DNA of 64,000 bases from Taibaiella sp. KBW10 (GCF_003852495.1 NZ_QAJI01000003.1:718687-782686); one strand, 5' to 3'; counted from the first letter of the stretch, positions 1 to 8,870 are shown. A program made the numbers and translations. The notes: generated by a model not told the origin, from the sequence alone.

Positions 1-1088
1 ACATGGTGGTGGGTCTCATAACGATCTTTTAAACCGCGAAGAATAGAAATAGCATCTTCGGTGCTGGGTTCTTCGACCATTACTTTCTGGAATCGTCGTT
101 CCAGGGCTTTATCTTTCTCAAAATATTTCTGGTATTCATTCAAGGTAGTTGCGCCGATAGCCCTTAGCTCTCCGCGTGCCAAGGCCGGTTTTAAAATATT
201 GGCGGCATCCATGGCACCTTCTCCCCCACCTGCACCTACAAGGGTATGAATCTCGTCAATAAACAGGATGATCTGTCCGTCGCTGTCCGAAACCTCTTTC
301 ACTACGGCTTTCAGTCGCTCTTCAAATTCTCCTTTGTATTTAGCTCCGGCAATTAACTGCCCCATGTCGAGTGCATAGATGATTTTACTACGCAGGGTCT
401 CTGGTACATCTCCGTTAATGATGCGGTGTGCCAGCCCTTCGACGATGGCCGTTTTACCGACACCAGGCTCTCCAATCAGGATCGGGTTATTTTTGGAACG
501 ACGCGAAAGGATGTGCAGGGTTCTGCGGATCTCTTCATCTCTTCCGATCACAGGATCTAATTTTCCCGCCTGCGCCAATTCGTTTAGATTTTTCGCATAT
601 TTTTCAAGGGAATTATAGGTGTTGTCGGATGTTTGAGAATTGACAGTACTGCCTTTTCTAAGGTCTTTAATTGCGGTGACCAGTGCCTTTTCGGTGACCC
701 CGGCATCTTTTAAAAGTTTTGCCGTATCATCATTTCCCTGCATAATGGAAAGCAACAGGTGTTCGGGACTTACAAATTCATCTCCGAATGTCTTTAAGAT
801 TGTAGCGGTACGCAAGATGGCATTATTCACCTCTCTACTCACCGACTGAGCCGCATCCCCTCCGGTTTGCTTGGCAATACGGTTGATGCTTTCCTCCAGC
901 TTTGTGTTGATCAGGTTCATGTTGCCATTACTTTTTTTCAACAAAAACTCGATCGGACCTTCTTTATCGTCCAGCATGGCTTTGAGTAAATGCTGCGTTT
1001 CAATATAGGCATTGCCATTATTAAACGCTACCTGCTGTGCTTGTTGCAGGGTTTCTTGTGCCTTGATCGTGAAATTATTTAAGTTCAT
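1..1088 (-). CDS. clpB: ATP-dependent chaperone ClpB, N-terminal part (runs off window)
   Basis: ClpB is the cytoplasmic Hsp100 disaggregase that threads aggregated proteins through an AAA+ hexamer together with DnaK. About 362 codons are visible, read leftwards from an ATG at 1088; the rest lies outside the window. The translation starts [18 protein letters not shown] and has the double Clp_N repeat (about residues 1-145), then AAA domain 1 with Walker [10 protein letters not shown] (residues 206-214), Walker [11 protein letters not shown], the pore-loop region [11 protein letters not shown] and the [13 protein letters not shown] sensor segment. This order and spacing match ClpB rather than ClpA or ClpC. 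It lies 176 bases downstream of aroA on the same strand and is probably a separate unit. Only the C-terminal AAA-2 domain is missing, because of the window edge. Very sure of the family. Confidence 0.97.
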   Translation of the reverse strand, partial: MNLNNFTIKAQETLQQAQQVAFNNGNAYIETQHLLKAMLDDKEGPIEFLLKKSNGNMNLINTKLEESINRIAKQTGGDAAQSVSREVNNAILRTATILKTFGDEFVSPEHLLLSIMQGNDDTAKLLKDAGVTEKALVTAIKDLRKGSTVNSQTSDNTYNSLEKYAKNLNELAQAGKLDPVIGRDEEIRRTLHILSRRSKNNPILIGEPGVGKTAIVEGLAHRIINGDVPETLRSKIIYALDMGQLIAGAKYKGEFEERLKAVVKEVSDSDGQIILFIDEIHTLVGAGGGEGAMDAANILKPALARGELRAIGATTLNEYQKYFEKDKALERRFQKVMVEEPSTEDAISILRGLKDRYETHHH

Positions 1089-1264
1089 ATATAATTAGTT
1101 CTTTGCTTTTGATTTATAAAGTTAAATCCTCAAACAAAGCACCAATTATCTACAAATGTTATTTCGTCATAATTTAACACGACCACCCTGCCGAAGCGTC
1201 TGTAAGCGAATATAAAAATGGAAATATTTGCAGCTTATTGCCCTTGGATATGCAGTATTGGCAT

Positions 1265-2572
1265 TTATGGATTTGAAATTGTTCCTTCAAATTTTATTTT
1301 ATCGGCACACAAGCTGTTCAAATGTTCAAAAAAATTGGGATAAGATTTGGCTACGGCATCGGCATGGGTAATCTGAACCTCAGCAGAAGCCTTTAAAGCC
1401 ATAATCCCACCTGCCATTGCTATGCGATGGTCTGCGCGGGAATCAATAATCCCTCCCGAGATGATACCTGTACCCCGTACAAGCATATAATCATCTTGTA
1501 TTTCAATCAGTATGCCCAGACGTGCCATTTCTTCCTGAAGGGTTTGTGCCCGGTTACTTTCTTTGTGTAACAAACGGGAAACCCCTTCAATAACGGAGGT
1601 ACCTTCTGCACAAGCGGCCAAACAGACCAGTGGTGGAAAGAGGTCGGGACAATCAGTAGCATCAAACTGAAACGGGCTTAGGGTATTATGCCGCACCCGG
1701 ATAAAATCGGCTCTGATCGACAGGGTGCAGCCACAATCCTGTAAGGCTTCAAGAATCTTTTTATCGGCTTGTGTGCTGAATACATCAAGTCCCGTCACGG
1801 TGATATCTCCCCCAATTGCGGCCGCTACCAGGAAAAAAGCCGCATTACTCCAGTCCCCTTCTACTAGGGTTTGTACCTGTGTTTTGGTTTGTGCATTAGC
1901 CCCGGGAGCAAAGGTAAAGGTCTGATAATCGTTATTTACGGGCATGTTCATCCCAAACTGTTCGATCACAGAAAGTGTGATATCAATATAAGGTTTGCTC
2001 TTTAAATCTTGTACGCTTATTGTCACTTCTTCTGTTAAGGGCGCATTGGCATAAGCCAGCAGCAAACCTGTGAGCAACTGGGAAGTAATGCTGCCATCTA
2101 TGGTAATATTCTGAGGGACTAAAGGCCCTTGAATTTGTATGGGGAAATGGCCCTGCTCATCCTGATAACGGACGCCAAGGCTATGCAACAGTGCCGCCAC
2201 AATGTTCAAAGGTCTGTCGCGCAAAGTACCCTCTGCATTAATTTGTATACCTTTCGCAGCTGTGGCCGCAATCATACAAAACATTCTGAAGGACAAGCCG
2301 CTTTCCCCACAATGAAATGCCTGCTGCATGCGTTCGTTAGGAAAACCAGTTGAATGAATTTCCATACGCGTTTCATCAATAATGGTTACGGTTGCGCCTA
2401 ATTGTTGAATGATTGCCAGCGCAGCTTTATCATCATTGGAGATTCCGTAATTTTCGATACGTGTTTTTCCGTTAAAGAGCAGCGCCGCAGCAAGTGTACG
2501 CTGGAACACACTTTTAGAAGGGGCGATTTGTACTGTTCCCTGTATAGATTGGGGCTGTATGCTGACGTTCAT
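1265..2572 (-). CDS. aroA: 3-phosphoshikimate 1-carboxyvinyltransferase (EPSP synthase)
   Basis: The enzyme transfers enolpyruvate from PEP to shikimate 3-phosphate, the sixth step of the shikimate pathway, in the cytoplasm. The 435-residue product has the family's usual length. The N-terminal phosphate-binding stretch APSKSVFQR supplies Lys20, Ser21 and Arg25; GESGLSFRMF replaces the usual NAG-T-R loop; the DCPDLFPPL segment carries the catalytic Asp, and the C-terminal RADHRIAMAGGIMAL motif is typical. The ATG at 2572 is the start, 46 bases after the aroB stop, so it is the last gene of the aro operon. EPSP synthases from Bacteroidota often diverge from the enterobacterial NAGTAMRPL loop, as here. 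No terminator hairpin is obvious between it and clpB. Confidence 0.96.
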   Translation of the reverse strand: MNVSIQPQSIQGTVQIAPSKSVFQRTLAAALLFNGKTRIENYGISNDDKAALAIIQQLGATVTIIDETRMEIHSTGFPNERMQQAFHCGESGLSFRMFCMIAATAAKGIQINAEGTLRDRPLNIVAALLHSLGVRYQDEQGHFPIQIQGPLVPQNITIDGSITSQLLTGLLLAYANAPLTEEVTISVQDLKSKPYIDITLSVIEQFGMNMPVNNDYQTFTFAPGANAQTKTQVQTLVEGDWSNAAFFLVAAAIGGDITVTGLDVFSTQADKKILEALQDCGCTLSIRADFIRVRHNTLSPFQFDATDCPDLFPPLVCLAACAEGTSVIEGVSRLLHKESNRAQTLQEEMARLGILIEIQDDYMLVRGTGIISGGIIDSRADHRIAMAGGIMALKASAEVQITHADAVAKSYPNFFEHLNSLCADKIKFEGTISNP

Positions 2573-2618
2573 ATTTTCCTTAAAGATTATATGCGCAATT
2601 TATCTTGTGTTTGCAGGA

Positions 2619-3668
2619 TTATTGTTGCGCTAAAAATTGTTCAATGATATTGAAATCTGTTTGATAAATACGGGCCTGGCCTATTGTTTCTAACAGGACA
2701 TAATCGACGGTTCCCTTATTCGTTTTTTTATCGGTCTTCATCAAAGACAATACCTTAACCGAATCAAAATCCATGTGTACGGGTAAATGGTATTGCTCCA
2801 GAAGTATCTTCAGGCGTTCGCTATCGTTAAAATGCAACAACTGAGCCGAGAGCTTCGCCGCAAAATACATTCCGATACTAACGGCATGACCATGCGATAA
2901 TTGATATTCATTTTCTATGGCATGTGCAAGTGTGTGTCCGAAATTGAGCTGCTTCCGTTCGGCTTTTTCAAACTCATCTCCCTGTACTACGCCCACCTTC
3001 AGCATGACATTTTTATAAATAAGTGCCGATAGTAAGGATGGTTTTTCCTGAAAATCGGTCAATTTATGGGCCGCTATATGATCAAAAAGAGAAGTGCTTA
3101 AGATGGCAGCATGTTTAATAATTTCGGCAAACCCGTTAATCCACTCCTCCCTGGGCAATGTTTGTAAAAAACTATAATCATATAGAATAAATTCCGGTTG
3201 CCGGGTAAGGCCCACCATATTTTTAAACACACCGATGTCTAAACCATTCTTTCCTCCTATAGCTGCATCAACCATACCCAGTATACTGGTCGGCAGAAAA
3301 CCGAAACGAATACCTCGCTTATAAATACCCGCTAGAAATCCGGTAAAATCGGTCACCACACCCCCTCCAATCCCGACCAAAAAAGACTGCCGGTCTGCTT
3401 GTAAGGTCAATAATTGCAACACGGCATTTTCCAGAACAGAGAAACTTTTTGCACTTTCTCCGGCGGGAATCACGATTGTTTTTTTGTTGGCAAACAACTT
3501 AGGATATAGCGCAAATAAATGACTATCCGTGAGCAGGATCATTTCCTCCTCCTCCACAATATCTTTAAGATGCGCCCAGGAAGCCTCGAAGTAAAATTGT
3601 GTGGCAGCCTGTGAAAAAGCAATAGATTCAGTATGCATAAGGTGTTTTGTTTTATATTTTTTTGTCAT
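2619..3668 (-). CDS. aroB: 3-dehydroquinate synthase
   Basis: AroB converts DAHP to 3-dehydroquinate using NAD+ and a divalent metal, the second shikimate step. The NAD-binding GIGGGVVTD motif, the PTSILGMVDAAIGGKNGLD signature and the metal ligands in GFAEIIKHA (Glu), FGHTLAHAIE (His) and LSHGHAVSIGM (His) are all present. The start is uncertain: ATG 3668 overlaps the end of the upstream DAHP synthase by 17 bases and follows a GGTGATG stretch, whereas a second in-frame ATG at 3638 would remove ten lysine-rich residues and the overlap. Either start leaves a complete domain of about 340-349 residues. It is the third gene in the aro operon. Confidence 0.95.
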   Translation of the reverse strand: MTKKYKTKHLMHTESIAFSQAATQFYFEASWAHLKDIVEEEEMILLTDSHLFALYPKLFANKKTIVIPAGESAKSFSVLENAVLQLLTLQADRQSFLVGIGGGVVTDFTGFLAGIYKRGIRFGFLPTSILGMVDAAIGGKNGLDIGVFKNMVGLTRQPEFILYDYSFLQTLPREEWINGFAEIIKHAAILSTSLFDHIAAHKLTDFQEKPSLLSALIYKNVMLKVGVVQGDEFEKAERKQLNFGHTLAHAIENEYQLSHGHAVSIGMYFAAKLSAQLLHFNDSERLKILLEQYHLPVHMDFDSVKVLSLMKTDKKTNKGTVDYVLLETIGQARIYQTDFNIIEQFLAQQ

Positions 3669-4731
3669 TCATCACCATATCCTGGTGTTTGATGCTTTCT
3701 AAATGAATGGCATCAAAATACTGAATGATGAATTCTTTGCTTAATCCTAATGATTCTCCCTTAGAACACAGGCGATCCAGAATTTCCTTCCAACGGTTTA
3801 CTTGCAAAATCGTCACATCATTTTCTTTTTTATACTTACCAATCTCTTCTACCAATTGCATCCTGTTGGCCAGCAGCTCAATAATTTCGTTATCCAGCTG
3901 ATTGATCTGTGTTCTGTATTTGAGTAAGATAGCATGCAGCTCTTCGGTGGGAATGTCTTCTTTTCTCCAGACAATCTGGGATAAGATATTGACCAGGCCA
4001 TCGGGAGTTACCTGTTGCTTTGCATCACTCCAGGCATGGTCCGGATCAATGTGTGCCTCTATCATCACCCCATCGTAGCGCAAGTCCATGGCTTTTTGAA
4101 TGGTCTCCTGCAGCATATGCCTGTTGCCACATATATGAGAGGGATCTATAATGAAAGGAACATCGCCACAACGGCGTTTCATTTCCAATGCAAGGTGCCA
4201 CATGGGGGCATTGCGATAGGTGGTGTTTCCATAATGGGAAAATCCGCGATGAATTAATCCGATTTGTTCATTCCCCGTTTTGAGTATCCGTTCGTAAGCA
4301 CCCAGCCACAATTCGACATCCGCATTGATCGGGTTCTTGATGTATATGGGTACCTTCACATTTTGCAGGGCGTCTGCCACTTCCTGAACACTAAAGGGAT
4401 TCACTGTAGTACGCGCACCAATCCAGAGTACATCAATATCATGCTTTAAGGCTTCTTCCGCCTGCTTGGCATTCGCAATTTCAACTGCCATAGGCAGTCC
4501 GGTTAGGGCTTTTGCTTCCTGTAACCAGGCTAAACCCACTGTACCTACACCTTCAAAACTGCCGGGGCGGGTACGCGGTTTCCAGATACCTGCTCTGAAA
4601 ACATCTACTTTGCCGGTCTCTTTAAGGTCTATAGCTGTCTGTAAGACCTGCTCTTTTGTTTCTGCACTGCAAGGACCGGATATGATTAAGGGTCTTTTCG
4701 CTAAAATATGATCTATGTTATTCACTTTCAA
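3652..4731 (-). CDS. bifunctional DAHP synthase / chorismate mutase
   Basis: A two-domain enzyme. Residues about 10-260 are a KDO8P-synthase-like (type I-beta) DAHP synthase, with GPCSAET, the KPRTRPGSFEG loop and IDPSHICGNR, which condenses PEP and erythrose 4-phosphate. Residues about 270-350 form an AroQ-type helical chorismate mutase (RTQINQLDNEIIELLANRM, then EIGKYKKEN). The catalytic-domain-first order is the arrangement common in Bacteroidota, where the mutase domain is thought to give feedback control by prephenate or aromatic acids. The start is not ATG: an in-frame TAA lies directly before a TTG at 4731, with a GTG two codons on, so translation begins at one of these. The upstream zinc-ribbon gene ends 35 bases away, making one operon with aroB and aroA. 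Confidence 0.93.
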   Translation of the reverse strand: MKVNNIDHILAKRPLIISGPCSAETKEQVLQTAIDLKETGKVDVFRAGIWKPRTRPGSFEGVGTVGLAWLQEAKALTGLPMAVEIANAKQAEEALKHDIDVLWIGARTTVNPFSVQEVADALQNVKVPIYIKNPINADVELWLGAYERILKTGNEQIGLIHRGFSHYGNTTYRNAPMWHLALEMKRRCGDVPFIIDPSHICGNRHMLQETIQKAMDLRYDGVMIEAHIDPDHAWSDAKQQVTPDGLVNILSQIVWRKEDIPTEELHAILLKYRTQINQLDNEIIELLANRMQLVEEIGKYKKENDVTILQVNRWKEILDRLCSKGESLGLSKEFIIQYFDAIHLESIKHQDMVMNDKKI

Positions 4732-4766
4732 TTATTTATCTTTTTTCTTCTGTTACAGCTAATGGT

Positions 4767-5135
4767 TTACTCCCCTTTTCTTTTTACAATCAGCACCCAA
4801 TCGTGCTCCAATTGCAAATATCCGAATTCATAGCAGAAACTATAAGTCTGACCTTTTTGGGTCAGGTAAAGATGGGTATGATACCCATAATTAAAGCCTT
4901 CATTGGATAGCTTCTCTCGTTTTACCTTTACCGTTTCTTCCGTTTCGGGTAACATTCCGGCCAAAATTCGCCTATTCTTACGCAGTATATTGTTAATATT
5001 TCGGACAAAACTGTTTTGATCACTATTCTGTCGGTTATTAAAATTGTTACGACAATAATCATCACAGAATTTCTTGTCTACGCGACCCCTTATAGGCTTA
5101 GCACAGCCTAAACACAATCTGAGATTAGGTTCCAT
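4767..5135 (-). CDS. small zinc-ribbon protein of unknown function
   Basis: A 122-residue protein I do not recognise by function. The first 35 residues contain a treble-clef or zinc-ribbon signature, CLGC followed about 14 residues later by CDDYC, an arrangement seen in many short Bacteroidota proteins that start MEPNLRLCLGC-like. A basic segment (RNINNILRKNRRIL) and a C-terminal alpha/beta stretch ending VLIVKRKGE follow, with no signal peptide or membrane segment, so it should be cytoplasmic. It starts at an ATG at 5135 and appears to be the first gene of the aro operon, 35 bases before the DAHP synthase. The zinc site suggests nucleic-acid or protein binding, but that is inference. Confidence 0.8.
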   Translation of the reverse strand: MEPNLRLCLGCAKPIRGRVDKKFCDDYCRNNFNNRQNSDQNSFVRNINNILRKNRRILAGMLPETEETVKVKREKLSNEGFNYGYHTHLYLTQKGQTYSFCYEFGYLQLEHDWVLIVKRKGE

Positions 5136-5170
5136 AGGTATAAGTATTGGTTATAGTCTTCTTTCTTAGT

Positions 5171-5240
5171 CGACAACAAACGACAACAATCAATTACATA
5201 CGAATGTAATTAATTAAATACGAATGTAATTAATTAAATA
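5171..5240. repeat. tandem 20-bp repeat with palindrome between the aro operon and ssb
   Basis: Two identical, adjacent 20-base units occupy 5201-5220 and 5221-5240. The left unit overlaps an inverted repeat, AATTACAT at 5192-5199 and ATGTAATT at 5204-5211, separated by ACGA. A shorter direct repeat, CGACAACAA, is at 5171-5179 and 5181-5189. The block lies between divergent genes and would suit an operator, but no regulator is identifiable. Confidence 0.7.
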
Positions 5241-5264
5241 CCGACTGCCGTGTTTTGCCGCCCA

Positions 5265-5272
5265 CATCTTTG
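5265..5272 (+). promoter_or_regulatory. possible -7 element upstream of ssb
   Basis: CATCTTTG resembles the Bacteroidota -7 element TAnnTTTG apart from its first base, and lies about 100 bases before the ssb start. No convincing -33 partner is visible, so this is tentative. Confidence 0.3.
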
Positions 5273-5370
5273 CAACAGGAAACAGAGAATGATTATCCTT
5301 AAAACAAAAAGGGCGTTTGCTTCCACAAGTTAAAAACAAATTTTATTATTTATTCTTTAAATTTTATGTC

Positions 5371-5769
5371 ATGAGTAGTGTAAAAAACAGCGTACAGCTA
5401 ATCGGTCATCTGGGCATCGACCCGGAAGTAAAAATTTTAGATAAGGGTGCAAAAGTAGCCCGGATCAGAATTGCCACCACAGAGCGGTATAAAAATAAAA
5501 ATGGAGAGTGGATGGAGGAAACAACCTGGCATAGTGTGGTGCTATGGGAGCAACTGGCAGAACGGACAGCACAAAACCTGCACAAAGGCAGTCATGTATT
5601 GATCGAAGGGAAATTAAGCAGTCGAAGCTATACAGATGCCACCGGACAGAAAAAGTATGTTACAGAGGTTCGAGCCAACAATTTTATGCTGTTGGATAAA
5701 AAAGAATCCTTAAATCTTGTGGAGACACCTGAAGAACGGCTCACAGAAGATCATGATCTTCCCTTCTAA
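5371..5769 (+). CDS. ssb: single-stranded DNA-binding protein
   Basis: SSB coats single-stranded DNA in replication and repair and recruits partners through its acidic tail. From the ATG at 5371 the protein has 132 residues: an OB fold (SVQLIGHLGIDPEV, RIATTERYKN, EETTWHSVVLWEQLAE, GSHVLIEGKLSSRSY), then a short linker and the conserved acidic tip DHDLPF. The longer open frame from 5317 would add an AT-rich, non-conserved leader, so 5371 is chosen. The linker is short for an SSB; Bacteroidota frequently carry several copies and I cannot tell whether this is the main one. It stands alone, divergent from the aro operon and followed by a hairpin. Confidence 0.95.
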   Translation: MSSVKNSVQLIGHLGIDPEVKILDKGAKVARIRIATTERYKNKNGEWMEETTWHSVVLWEQLAERTAQNLHKGSHVLIEGKLSSRSYTDATGQKKYVTEVRANNFMLLDKKESLNLVETPEERLTEDHDLPF

Positions 5770-5783
5770 AGCAGGAACCATAT

Positions 5784-5826
5784 AAAGGGGCAAGTATTTC
5801 TTATACTAAAGAAGTGCTTGCCCTTT
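5784..5826 (+). terminator. hairpin after ssb
   Basis: An imperfect stem (left arm 5784-5800, right arm 5811-5826, with one bulged G and two mismatches) begins 15 bases after the ssb stop. Its T-run is short, so it is a weak or two-part terminator. Confidence 0.5.
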
Positions 5827-5932
5827 CCTATATATTACCAAAATACTCCCGTTGTCTTTACAAGCATAAATTAGAAAAAGAACCATTAGAGAAAATAGTA
5901 TATTTACAGCTTTATTCAGCATAGGCCCTATG

Positions 5933-5940
5933 TAACTTTG
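5933..5940 (+). promoter_or_regulatory. -7 element for the TylF-type methyltransferase gene
   Basis: TAACTTTG matches TAnnTTTG. Transcription would begin near 5947, giving a leader of about 115 bases to the start at 6062. The 5827-5930 interval before it is AT-rich and shows nothing else. Confidence 0.45.
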
Positions 5941-6061
5941 TAGTGAAGAAGATTTCCAAAACGTGGAAAGTCTGAATATTATATAAAGATGCCGGGTAAA
6001 TAAGGAACCTTCTTTTCGTTATACAATTAAGATATTATCAGTTTTTTATACAATTCAATTT

Positions 6062-6736
6062 ATGAAGTCATTTTTAGGGAAAGCCTGGAACTATGTAATG
6101 GGAACACGAAATCGTGTAATGATGTCTCCCTCCCTGATTTACTTAACCAGAGAGCGAAAGGTCGAAACAACTTACTTTGACTACATACGTTTAGCAACAC
6201 TCGAGCTAATTTGTGACGAAATCAAACGGAATCAATTAGAGGGTAACATTGCCGAAGTTGGGGTATATAAAGGTAAGTTCGCTGCTCATATTAATGCTTA
6301 CTTACCAAATAAATCATTTTATTTATTTGATACATTTGAGGGCTTCAATAAAAAGGATAAAACCACGGAACTGGAAAATCGATATTCCGATGCAGGCCAG
6401 GATTTCAGTAGTACATCTACTGATTCAGTACTGGCCCGAATGCCGCATAAAGAACAGTGTATTATTAAAAAAGGCTTTTTCCCAGATACTGCCGAAGGAC
6501 TGACCGATCAGTTTTGCTTTGTAAGCCTGGATGCCGACCTTTATGATCCAATTTATTTAGGGCTGCATTTCTTCTATCCCAAACTCGTTTCCGGAGGGTA
6601 TATTATGGTTCACGACTTCAATAATGATAGCTATAAGGGAGTACGTAAAGCCGTGGAAAAGTTTTGTGAAGAGGCAAAGGTCAATTTCGTTCCCCTTCCG
6701 GATAAATCAGGTACATGTATCCTTTGTAAAGGCTAA
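6062..6736 (+). CDS. TylF/MycF-family class I O-methyltransferase
   Basis: A 224-residue SAM-dependent methyltransferase of the macrocin O-methyltransferase (TylF) family. Recognisable parts are the SAM-binding GNIAEVGVYKG motif, the YLFDTFEGF segment after beta-2, the metal-binding-type SLDADLYDPIYLGL motif with GGYIMVHDF, and the YKGVRKAVEKF helix. In bacteria these enzymes methylate hydroxyls on sugars in antibiotics, polysaccharides or surface glycans. Nothing in the immediate surroundings names the acceptor: it lies between ssb and bcp, 24 bases ahead of the latter. A surface sugar acceptor would be the natural guess for a Bacteroidota genome, but that is inference. Confidence 0.88.
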   Translation: MKSFLGKAWNYVMGTRNRVMMSPSLIYLTRERKVETTYFDYIRLATLELICDEIKRNQLEGNIAEVGVYKGKFAAHINAYLPNKSFYLFDTFEGFNKKDKTTELENRYSDAGQDFSSTSTDSVLARMPHKEQCIIKKGFFPDTAEGLTDQFCFVSLDADLYDPIYLGLHFFYPKLVSGGYIMVHDFNNDSYKGVRKAVEKFCEEAKVNFVPLPDKSGTCILCKG

Positions 6737-6759
6737 CCTATCTCATCAAAATATTATTC

Positions 6760-7215
6760 ATGTTAGCACTAGGCAATCAGGCTCCCGATTTTAAAGCAAT
6801 AGACCAAAATGGCATTAGCCATCAACTCAAGGATTATAAAGGCAAAAAACTCGCCTTGTATTTTTATCCAAAAGATAACACTCCGGGCTGTACCGTGCAG
6901 GCTTGCAATGTCCGGGATCATTATGCCTTATTGGAAACTCATGGTATTAGCATATTGGGGGTAAGCATAGACACTGCCAAAAGCCATCAAAAGTTTACCG
7001 AGAAATTTCAATTGAATTTCCCAATTCTTGTTGATGAAGATCATAGTATGGTATCGGCATATCAGGTATGGCAGTTGAAAAAATTTATGGGTAAAGAATT
7101 TATGGGAACGGTACGTACCACTTTTCTCATTAACGAGCAGGGTATGATTGAACACATCATCAATAAGGTAAAAACGAAAGACCACGTACAACAAATATTA
7201 GCGCTCTGGACTTAG
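6760..7215 (+). CDS. bcp: thioredoxin-dependent peroxiredoxin (BCP/PrxQ type)
   Basis: This thiol peroxidase reduces hydrogen peroxide and organic hydroperoxides in the cytoplasm and is recycled by thioredoxin. It is 151 residues, standard for the family. The active-site stretch YPKDNTPGCTVQACNVRD holds the peroxidatic Cys44 and, five residues on, the resolving Cys49, as in atypical two-Cys BCP proteins. The GVSIDTAKSHQKFTEKFQLNFPILVDE segment and the RTTFLINEQG strand also fit. It follows the methyltransferase by 23 bases and could be cotranscribed with it. Confidence 0.96.
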   Translation: MLALGNQAPDFKAIDQNGISHQLKDYKGKKLALYFYPKDNTPGCTVQACNVRDHYALLETHGISILGVSIDTAKSHQKFTEKFQLNFPILVDEDHSMVSAYQVWQLKKFMGKEFMGTVRTTFLINEQGMIEHIINKVKTKDHVQQILALWT

Positions 7216-7328
7216 TACATTAAACTTTTTACAGTTATTCGTATCTTAGTAGTATACTTTGTGTAAAGGAGCATTGCCCTTTCAATCATAAGAAAGTATT
7301 TTATATTCAAAATTTAAAGAAATCGTAC

Positions 7329-8144
7329 ATGAAAAATATATTTTATCGCAGTTTTATACTGGTTTCCATGGTTGTGATGGCTCAAGACGTGCAGGCGCAA
7401 TCAGCTAATGATTTATTGAACTCTGTACTGGGTGGAAAGAAAAGTACCACAACGCAAAACAATGGCAGACCGGGAAGCACGAACGGAACAAACAATAGCA
7501 CTACTTCCGGCAACAATACTACAAGTGGTAACTTAAGTAATACGCAGATCGTCAGTGGCTTAAAAGAAGCCTTACGTATCGGCGCCAATAATGCTGCGGG
7601 AAAATTGTCTTTAACAGATGGTTTTTTCAAAAATACCGCGATAAAAATTCTGATGCCTGCAGAAGTACAACAGGTAGAGAAAACCCTGCGTTCTGTGGGT
7701 ATGGGCTCTGTAGTAGATAAAGCGATCCTGGCCATGAACCGTGCTGCTGAAGACGCTTCTAAGCAAGCTGCTCCTATCTTCGTGAATGCCATCACCACAA
7801 TGTCTTTACAAGATGGCGTAGGAATATTAACCGGTGGCAATACCGCAGCTACCAACTATTTAAAATTAAAAACAACGGATGCATTAACACAAGCATTCAG
7901 GCCGATTATACAAAGTTCACTTCAAAAAGTGGGAGCCACTAATTTGTGGAAAACGGTATTCACCACCTATAACCAACTTCCTTTAGTTGCTAAGAAGGTG
8001 AATCCTGACCTAAGCGGTTATGTTGTGGAAAAAGCAATGGATGGCATGTTTTATAGCATTTCGCAGGAAGAAGCTAAGATCCGTACAAACCCGGCCGCAC
8101 AGGTAACTAGTCTGTTACAGCAAGTATTCGGGAACAAGCGATAA
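7329..8144 (+). CDS. exported DUF4197 protein
   Basis: A 271-residue protein with a signal peptide (MKNIFYRSFILVSMVVMAQDVQAQ), a Ser/Thr/Asn-rich linker at about residues 42-70 with repeated TNGTNNSTTSGNN-type runs, then a DUF4197 domain to the C-terminus (QIVSGLKEALRIGANNAAGKLS, IKILMPAEVQQVEKTLRSVGM, AQVTSLLQQVFG). The domain is widespread in Gram-negative bacteria and has no assigned function. The protein should be periplasmic or surface-attached, and the linker looks like a flexible spacer. It appears to be a single-gene unit: a -7-like TATACTTTG lies about 75 bases upstream and a strong terminator follows. Confidence 0.88.
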   Translation: MKNIFYRSFILVSMVVMAQDVQAQSANDLLNSVLGGKKSTTTQNNGRPGSTNGTNNSTTSGNNTTSGNLSNTQIVSGLKEALRIGANNAAGKLSLTDGFFKNTAIKILMPAEVQQVEKTLRSVGMGSVVDKAILAMNRAAEDASKQAAPIFVNAITTMSLQDGVGILTGGNTAATNYLKLKTTDALTQAFRPIIQSSLQKVGATNLWKTVFTTYNQLPLVAKKVNPDLSGYVVEKAMDGMFYSISQEEAKIRTNPAAQVTSLLQQVFGNKR

Positions 8145-8160
8145 ACAAGTATATTATTCG

Positions 8161-8214
8161 ATATATTAACAAGTAAAAGGCGACCATCTGGTCGCCTTTT
8201 ATTTGTTAATATAT
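8161..8214 (+). terminator. strong terminator after the DUF4197 gene
   Basis: The core stem pairs 8175-8186 with 8189-8200 (12 perfect pairs, two-base loop) and is extended by a second 12-base stem, 8161-8172 with 8203-8214. The core ends in TTTT. Confidence 0.9.
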
Positions 8215-8296
8215 TTCGCATTGCTTTCTTAAACGCATCTATTGATATTTCAGGCAACAATTCGGAAGGAAACGGTAATCATTAGCCACTATTCCC

Positions 8297-8304
8297 TAAT
8301 TTTG
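8297..8304 (+). promoter_or_regulatory. -7 element abutting the pth start
   Basis: TAATTTTG matches TAnnTTTG exactly and ends only five bases before the pth ATG at 8310. Initiation at the usual distance would give a leaderless or nearly leaderless transcript. Confidence 0.5.
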
Positions 8305-8309
8305 CCGGC

Positions 8310-8870
8310 ATGAAATACTTAATCGTAGGCTTAGGTAATATAGGACTCGAATACGATGCGACCCGTCATAATATTGGTTTTGATGTTGCAGATGCCTTTG
8401 TAATCAAGCATGGTGGTAATTTTGAACAGGATCGCCTGGCTTTTGTATCTAATATCAAATGGAAAGGCAAGCATTTTATCGTGATCAAACCGACCACTTA
8501 TATGAACCTTAGTGGTAAAGCCTTAAAATACTGGATGGATAAAGAAAAAATAACCTTGGAAAATATCCTGGTTATTGTTGATGACCTGGCACTCCCGATC
8601 GAGGCCCTGCGTCTACGCCCAAGTGGTAGCGATGCCGGCCATAACGGCTTGCGGGATATCCAGGCTACTTTAGGTACCACCAATTATCCGCGCTTACGGT
8701 TCGGTATCGGCAATAATTTCCCCAAAGGAAGACAAGTAGAATTTGTTTTGGGTAAATGGAAAAAAGATGAGCTTCCGGCGGTGCAGGAAAAAATTATGAT
8801 TTCGATTGATATGATCGAAAGTTTTGCCGCGATGGGCCTGGCCCGTACCATGAATACCTATAACAAATAA
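8310..8870 (+). CDS. pth: peptidyl-tRNA hydrolase
   Basis: Pth cleaves the ester bond of peptidyl-tRNAs released from stalled ribosomes, recycling tRNA. The 186-residue product has the N-terminal VGLGNIGLEYDATRHNIGF motif with the catalytic His20, the KPTTYMNLSG loop, VDDLALP with the conserved Asp, and GHNGLRDI followed by RLRFGIG. Length and order are normal. The ATG at 8310 starts the first conserved strand immediately and has almost no leader. It heads a run of four genes, 27 bases before the next. Confidence 0.97.
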   Translation: MKYLIVGLGNIGLEYDATRHNIGFDVADAFVIKHGGNFEQDRLAFVSNIKWKGKHFIVIKPTTYMNLSGKALKYWMDKEKITLENILVIVDDLALPIEALRLRPSGSDAGHNGLRDIQATLGTTNYPRLRFGIGNNFPKGRQVEFVLGKWKKDELPAVQEKIMISIDMIESFAAMGLARTMNTYNK

